Shown: piece after piece, positions 27,824 to 30,489 of the stretch
Layout of the letters: the number at the start of each line of letters is the position of its first letter
How positions within the stretch are numbered: the stretch's first letter is position 1
Assembly (NCBI GenBank): GCA_904063045.1
Contig: CAJFCJ010000076.1
Coordinates: forward strand, 34,346 to 64,834
DNA length: 30,489 nt
Direction of reading: 5' to 3'
Source: Dimorphilus gyrociliatus
Lineage: Eukaryota > Annelida > Polychaeta > Dinophilidae
Program-made: the position numbers and the translations under genes
The notes under the pieces: model-generated
Seen by the model: only the letters and a program-made list of their open reading frames with translations
What the model was told of the DNA's origin: nothing
The model's database searches: none

Positions 27824-30489
27824 TCATTCCATTAATTCACTGAAATATTTAGATTTTTTTTTTAAGATTTCTAAATTGTCAATTTGAGAATTAGTTAAAT
27901 AGAATGAACTATATTTGAATGATGCTAAATTCTCTGTACAATCTTCAATAGCAAACAATATACTATCTAAAGCTGAATCATAAAATTTGCTTTCCTCCAA
28001 GTTAATTTCTTTCAAAGATGTACATGTTTTAAATAATTCCCCAAGCAAATATCCATCTTGATCTGTTATGGAAAATTTCTGAAAAACAATTTCACTTAGT
28101 GTTATACATGATATTTGTAAGCCATCAATTATTTTTCTCAGGTCACTTTTGCATTTAAATTCACCAGGAGTTTCTTGATTTAAGGACATTTTAAAAGCAG
28201 ACAAGTTTGAGCAGTATTCTAAAAGAGTTCCAATCACATTACAATAATCAAAATTAGAATCTGGACAATGTTGGAATACAATTGTTGAAATTGAGTTACA
28301 GGATGGTTTAAGTCCTTCAAAGATTTTTTCAAAACCATTATTTTCCATCTCTCTACAATCTCCTAGCAGGATTCCTTTTACTAAATTATCATGACTGTTC
28401 AAGATTTTTGACAAATAAAAACAATCAAAACTATTTAATAAACCCAAAAACTTAACACTGATATATGATTTTGATAATTTTTCCCAATCAATTATCTCGT
28501 GATCTACAATTCTTTTCAAGTAAATATGATTGCCACTATAATTTTCCTGCTTCAATTCAATTTTAGGTATTTGACTAACACAAGGTTTTGGAAAGAGAAA
28601 AAAAATGTCAATATATTCATTAAAATTAGAATTTATTTTCCTCCTTTTCATATTTGGTGAAGAATTTTCAGTTTTGCAGACATCTTTTTCAAAGAGAATG
28701 GAATAAATCACATCTTTACAACTCCAGTCTGATCCAATTATACTAATACTAATTGTTGGACAACCATCAATCGATGAGTTTTTAGTCATAGAATCACAAA
28801 GTAATGAATATGTTCCCAATTTAAAGACAGATGTTTCAATAGAAAGTTTTTTAATGGATTTTGGTAAACTTTTAAATATTTCCAAAAATAATTTTTTTCC
28901 AAATTCTGGTTTTGAAAAATGAATATTGTCAAGATATTCAAGTTTTGGTATAGTCTTTAGAAATGAATTTAAAACTGTTCCATTTAAAACTTTTAAACAT
29001 TTGTTACTTATTTCAATATGTAAAGCTTTTAACATTTGGCATTGTTCCAATGATTTATCAAATGAATTTTGCATATCATCAATCATCTGATCAAGAATAA
29101 CAGTCAGGGAAAAAAATTTCTCTTCAACTCTTGAAATGATAATACGCCACTTGTCAAAGCAATCAAGTGAGAAAAAAGAAAGAATACCACCATTGGAAAA
29201 TGAGTTTAACATTTCTGGAAGAAAGATAGGAGGTATATAAAAATTGGAAGATATTTTTACATCTGTTATTGTCTGTGACATTTGTAGAGATTTTGAAAAT
29301 GACTCAAAGTTCAAAAAAGTACATGCTTTAAATTGCAGTTCTTGTGTAGATAGTTTTCCATTTTGAACTAAAAATTGAAATAGAGATGGATTGATTTCTT
29401 CATCATTCAAATGCAAAGATCTATTGTTACAGTCATCTAATCTGTCTGAAATCCATTCTGTTTTATTCATTTTTTCAAAATATTTGGATTGTGTTAAAAT
29501 TTCTACACCAAGCTCTACTGATTTTGCACTCAGAAAATTGAGAACATTGAATAGTTTCATTTGAGGATATTTCTCAAACATTAGACTTAAAACCTTATCA
29601 GCTTCTTCCATATTATTCATTTCGTATTTATCTATTAAATAATTAGCTGCAAAATATTCCTGAAGAGAAAGATGATAAAATTGAACTTCAACTTCATCAT
29701 CCACACTATTTTTCTTTATGATAAAATGCAATAAACCTCCATAAACTTTTTCCAAAATTTTAATCTCCTCTTCACTTAATTTCAAATTATTTGTATTTTC
29801 TGGTAAAAATTCAAGACAACCTTTAAAAAATTTATTTTTTAAACCTTCATCTAAAATATTTTCATTGATTTTCCTCTTTGATTGTAAAAGTTCAACAATA
29901 TTTTTGTATAATTTATATAAAGACATATTGTTTAGATCTCCCTTCTCTTTCCACAAGTGAAAAATGATCATAGCTAAAAATGGAACTCTGCAAAATTCTT
30001 GCAGTGTTGTATTTTTATCAATGACTGTTTCAAAGAAAATCTCGGCTTGGTTGCCATATTTAAAACATTTTCCAAAAAATTCGAGCAGATGTCCAAAATC
30101 GAATCCTTTTAAATGAAAGATAAGATCACAGTTGTGTTGAATTTGCCTAGCTTTCCAATTTCTAGACCATAAGACAGTTTGTACATCACAGTTTTGATCA
30201 TAAATAAAGGTTTTAAAACTATAAGAATCAATATTGAATTCATCAACACCATCTAAAAAGATGATTATTTCTTTAGACTTTTCCTTAATCATTGATTTAA
30301 CAAAATCTTTATTAATGTAATCTAATCCTTGAAAGTTTTGTTCAACTATTTCATCAAAAATGTCATTTCCTCTTTTTACATCTCTTAAAAGAATCTTTAA
30401 TACTAAAAAGTCATTAGGTATTTTCCATAGATTCCATGACCATGTATACATTAAATTTTTTACTTGAACACTTTTACCTATTCCTGGTT
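27824..30489 (-). CDS. Second NLR-type receptor, 5' end cut by the window
   Basis: The frame is open from the window edge (starting PGIGKSVQVKNL, the Walker A loop) to the stop at 27824, about 887 residues. The in-frame ATG at 30451 lies inside the NACHT domain and is not the real start. Walker B is IIIFLDGVDEF, the sensor region TVLWSRNWKA and the HD2 hallmark FYHLSLQEYFAA. Long stretches match the neighbouring NLR (EKYPQMKLFNVLNFLSAKSV against EKYPEMKLFNVLNFISSKSV). The C-terminal LRRs include GYLLGELFKTCTSLKEINLE. It is a tandem paralogue of the gene at 24375-27614. The N-terminal signalling domain would lie beyond 30489. No internal stops, so apparently functional. Ligand unknown. Confidence 0.92.
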   Translation of the reverse strand, partial: PGIGKSVQVKNLMYTWSWNLWKIPNDFLVLKILLRDVKRGNDIFDEIVEQNFQGLDYINKDFVKSMIKEKSKEIIIFLDGVDEFNIDSYSFKTFIYDQNCDVQTVLWSRNWKARQIQHNCDLIFHLKGFDFGHLLEFFGKCFKYGNQAEIFFETVIDKNTTLQEFCRVPFLAMIIFHLWKEKGDLNNMSLYKLYKNIVELLQSKRKINENILDEGLKNKFFKGCLEFLPENTNNLKLSEEEIKILEKVYGGLLHFIIKKNSVDDEVEVQFYHLSLQEYFAANYLIDKYEMNNMEEADKVLSLMFEKYPQMKLFNVLNFLSAKSVELGVEILTQSKYFEKMNKTEWISDRLDDCNNRSLHLNDEEINPSLFQFLVQNGKLSTQELQFKACTFLNFESFSKSLQMSQTITDVKISSNFYIPPIFLPEMLNSFSNGGILSFFSLDCFDKWRIIISRVEEKFFSLTVILDQMIDDMQNSFDKSLEQCQMLKALHIEISNKCLKVLNGTVLNSFLKTIPKLEYLDNIHFSKPEFGKKLFLEIFKSLPKSIKKLSIETSVFKLGTYSLLCDSMTKNSSIDGCPTISISIIGSDWSCKDVIYSILFEKDVCKTENSSPNMKRRKINSNFNEYIDIFFLFPKPCVSQIPKIELKQENYSGNHIYLKRIVDHEIIDWEKLSKSYISVKFLGLLNSFDCFYLSKILNSHDNLVKGILLGDCREMENNGFEKIFEGLKPSCNSISTIVFQHCPDSNFDYCNVIGTLLEYCSNLSAFKMSLNQETPGEFKCKSDLRKIIDGLQISCITLSEIVFQKFSITDQDGYLLGELFKTCTSLKEINLEESKFYDSALDSILFAIEDCTENLASFKYSSFYLTNSQIDNLEILKKKSKYFSELME

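Noticed and set aside
30449-30451. ATG at 30451 as the start of the second NLR
   Set aside because: The frame continues to the window edge and encodes the Walker A loop upstream; an NACHT protein would not begin after its P-loop.
1-30489. tRNA, rRNA or other structured RNA genes
   Set aside because: No cloverleaf with conserved A/B-box sequences or rRNA-like blocks was noticed on either strand; a covariance-model scan would be needed to exclude small ones.

Overview
This is AT-rich DNA (roughly two thirds A+T by eye) from an animal nuclear genome, most likely an NLR-rich invertebrate. The evidence is: genes with short GT-AG introns (about 53-132 bp), CARD-like/NACHT/LRR receptors, a furin-like Cys-rich protein ending in an Ly6/uPAR domain with a GPI-type tail, FLYWCH/MULE genes, a mariner transposase and a Ty3/gypsy element. 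GGGTTAGGG runs occur, but only inside a short transposon. I cannot name the species. Sponge, placozoan, cnidarian, tunicate or another deuterostome all remain possible.

Layout. (1) 1-161, minus: the cut-off start of an LRR exon closely related to the LRR gene at about 10.0-11.5 kb. (2) About 0.2-9.2 kb: a transposon graveyard. A decayed gypsy pol (RT-RNase H at 1.1-2.4 kb, integrase at 4.84-5.70 kb) is split by a block holding a minus-strand FLYWCH/MULE pseudogene and a dispersed repeat module. A second FLYWCH/MULE pseudogene (5.8-7.8 kb) is itself interrupted by a MITE plus an inverted copy of the same module. A mariner pseudogene follows at 8.1-9.06 kb. (3) 9.2-11.5 kb: repeats shared with the left edge and with 20.1-20.3 kb, then eight 57-residue LRR units. 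(4) 11.5-13.7 kb: a foldback-type element with a nested MITE, and two weak coding-like stretches. (5) 13.75-15.17 kb, plus: an exon-intron gene remnant, discoidin-like and then possibly FA-methyltransferase-like, with a MITE between exons. (6) 15.48-19.77 kb, minus: a seven-exon Cys-rich repeat gene ending in an Ly6/uPAR domain; every intron is phase 1 and one exon carries a stop. (7) 19.8-21.4 kb: a possible small plus-strand gene, then an unidentified broken ORF group of mobile-element type. (8) 21.84-22.33 kb, minus: a zinc-finger exon spliced to a FLYWCH N-terminal piece. (9) 22.3-24.4 kb: non-coding, with repeats. (10) 24.4-30.5 kb, minus: two tandem NLR genes, the second cut by the window edge.

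How they relate. The two NLR genes and the LRR exons share one style of ribonuclease-inhibitor-like LRR (ICDGLKSS, LGE.FK.CS.LE), so the window looks like part of an expanding innate-receptor family, with LRR units being duplicated locally. The Cys-rich/Ly6 gene is a separate surface-protein candidate. The rest is layered mobile DNA whose nesting gives a relative order of insertions.
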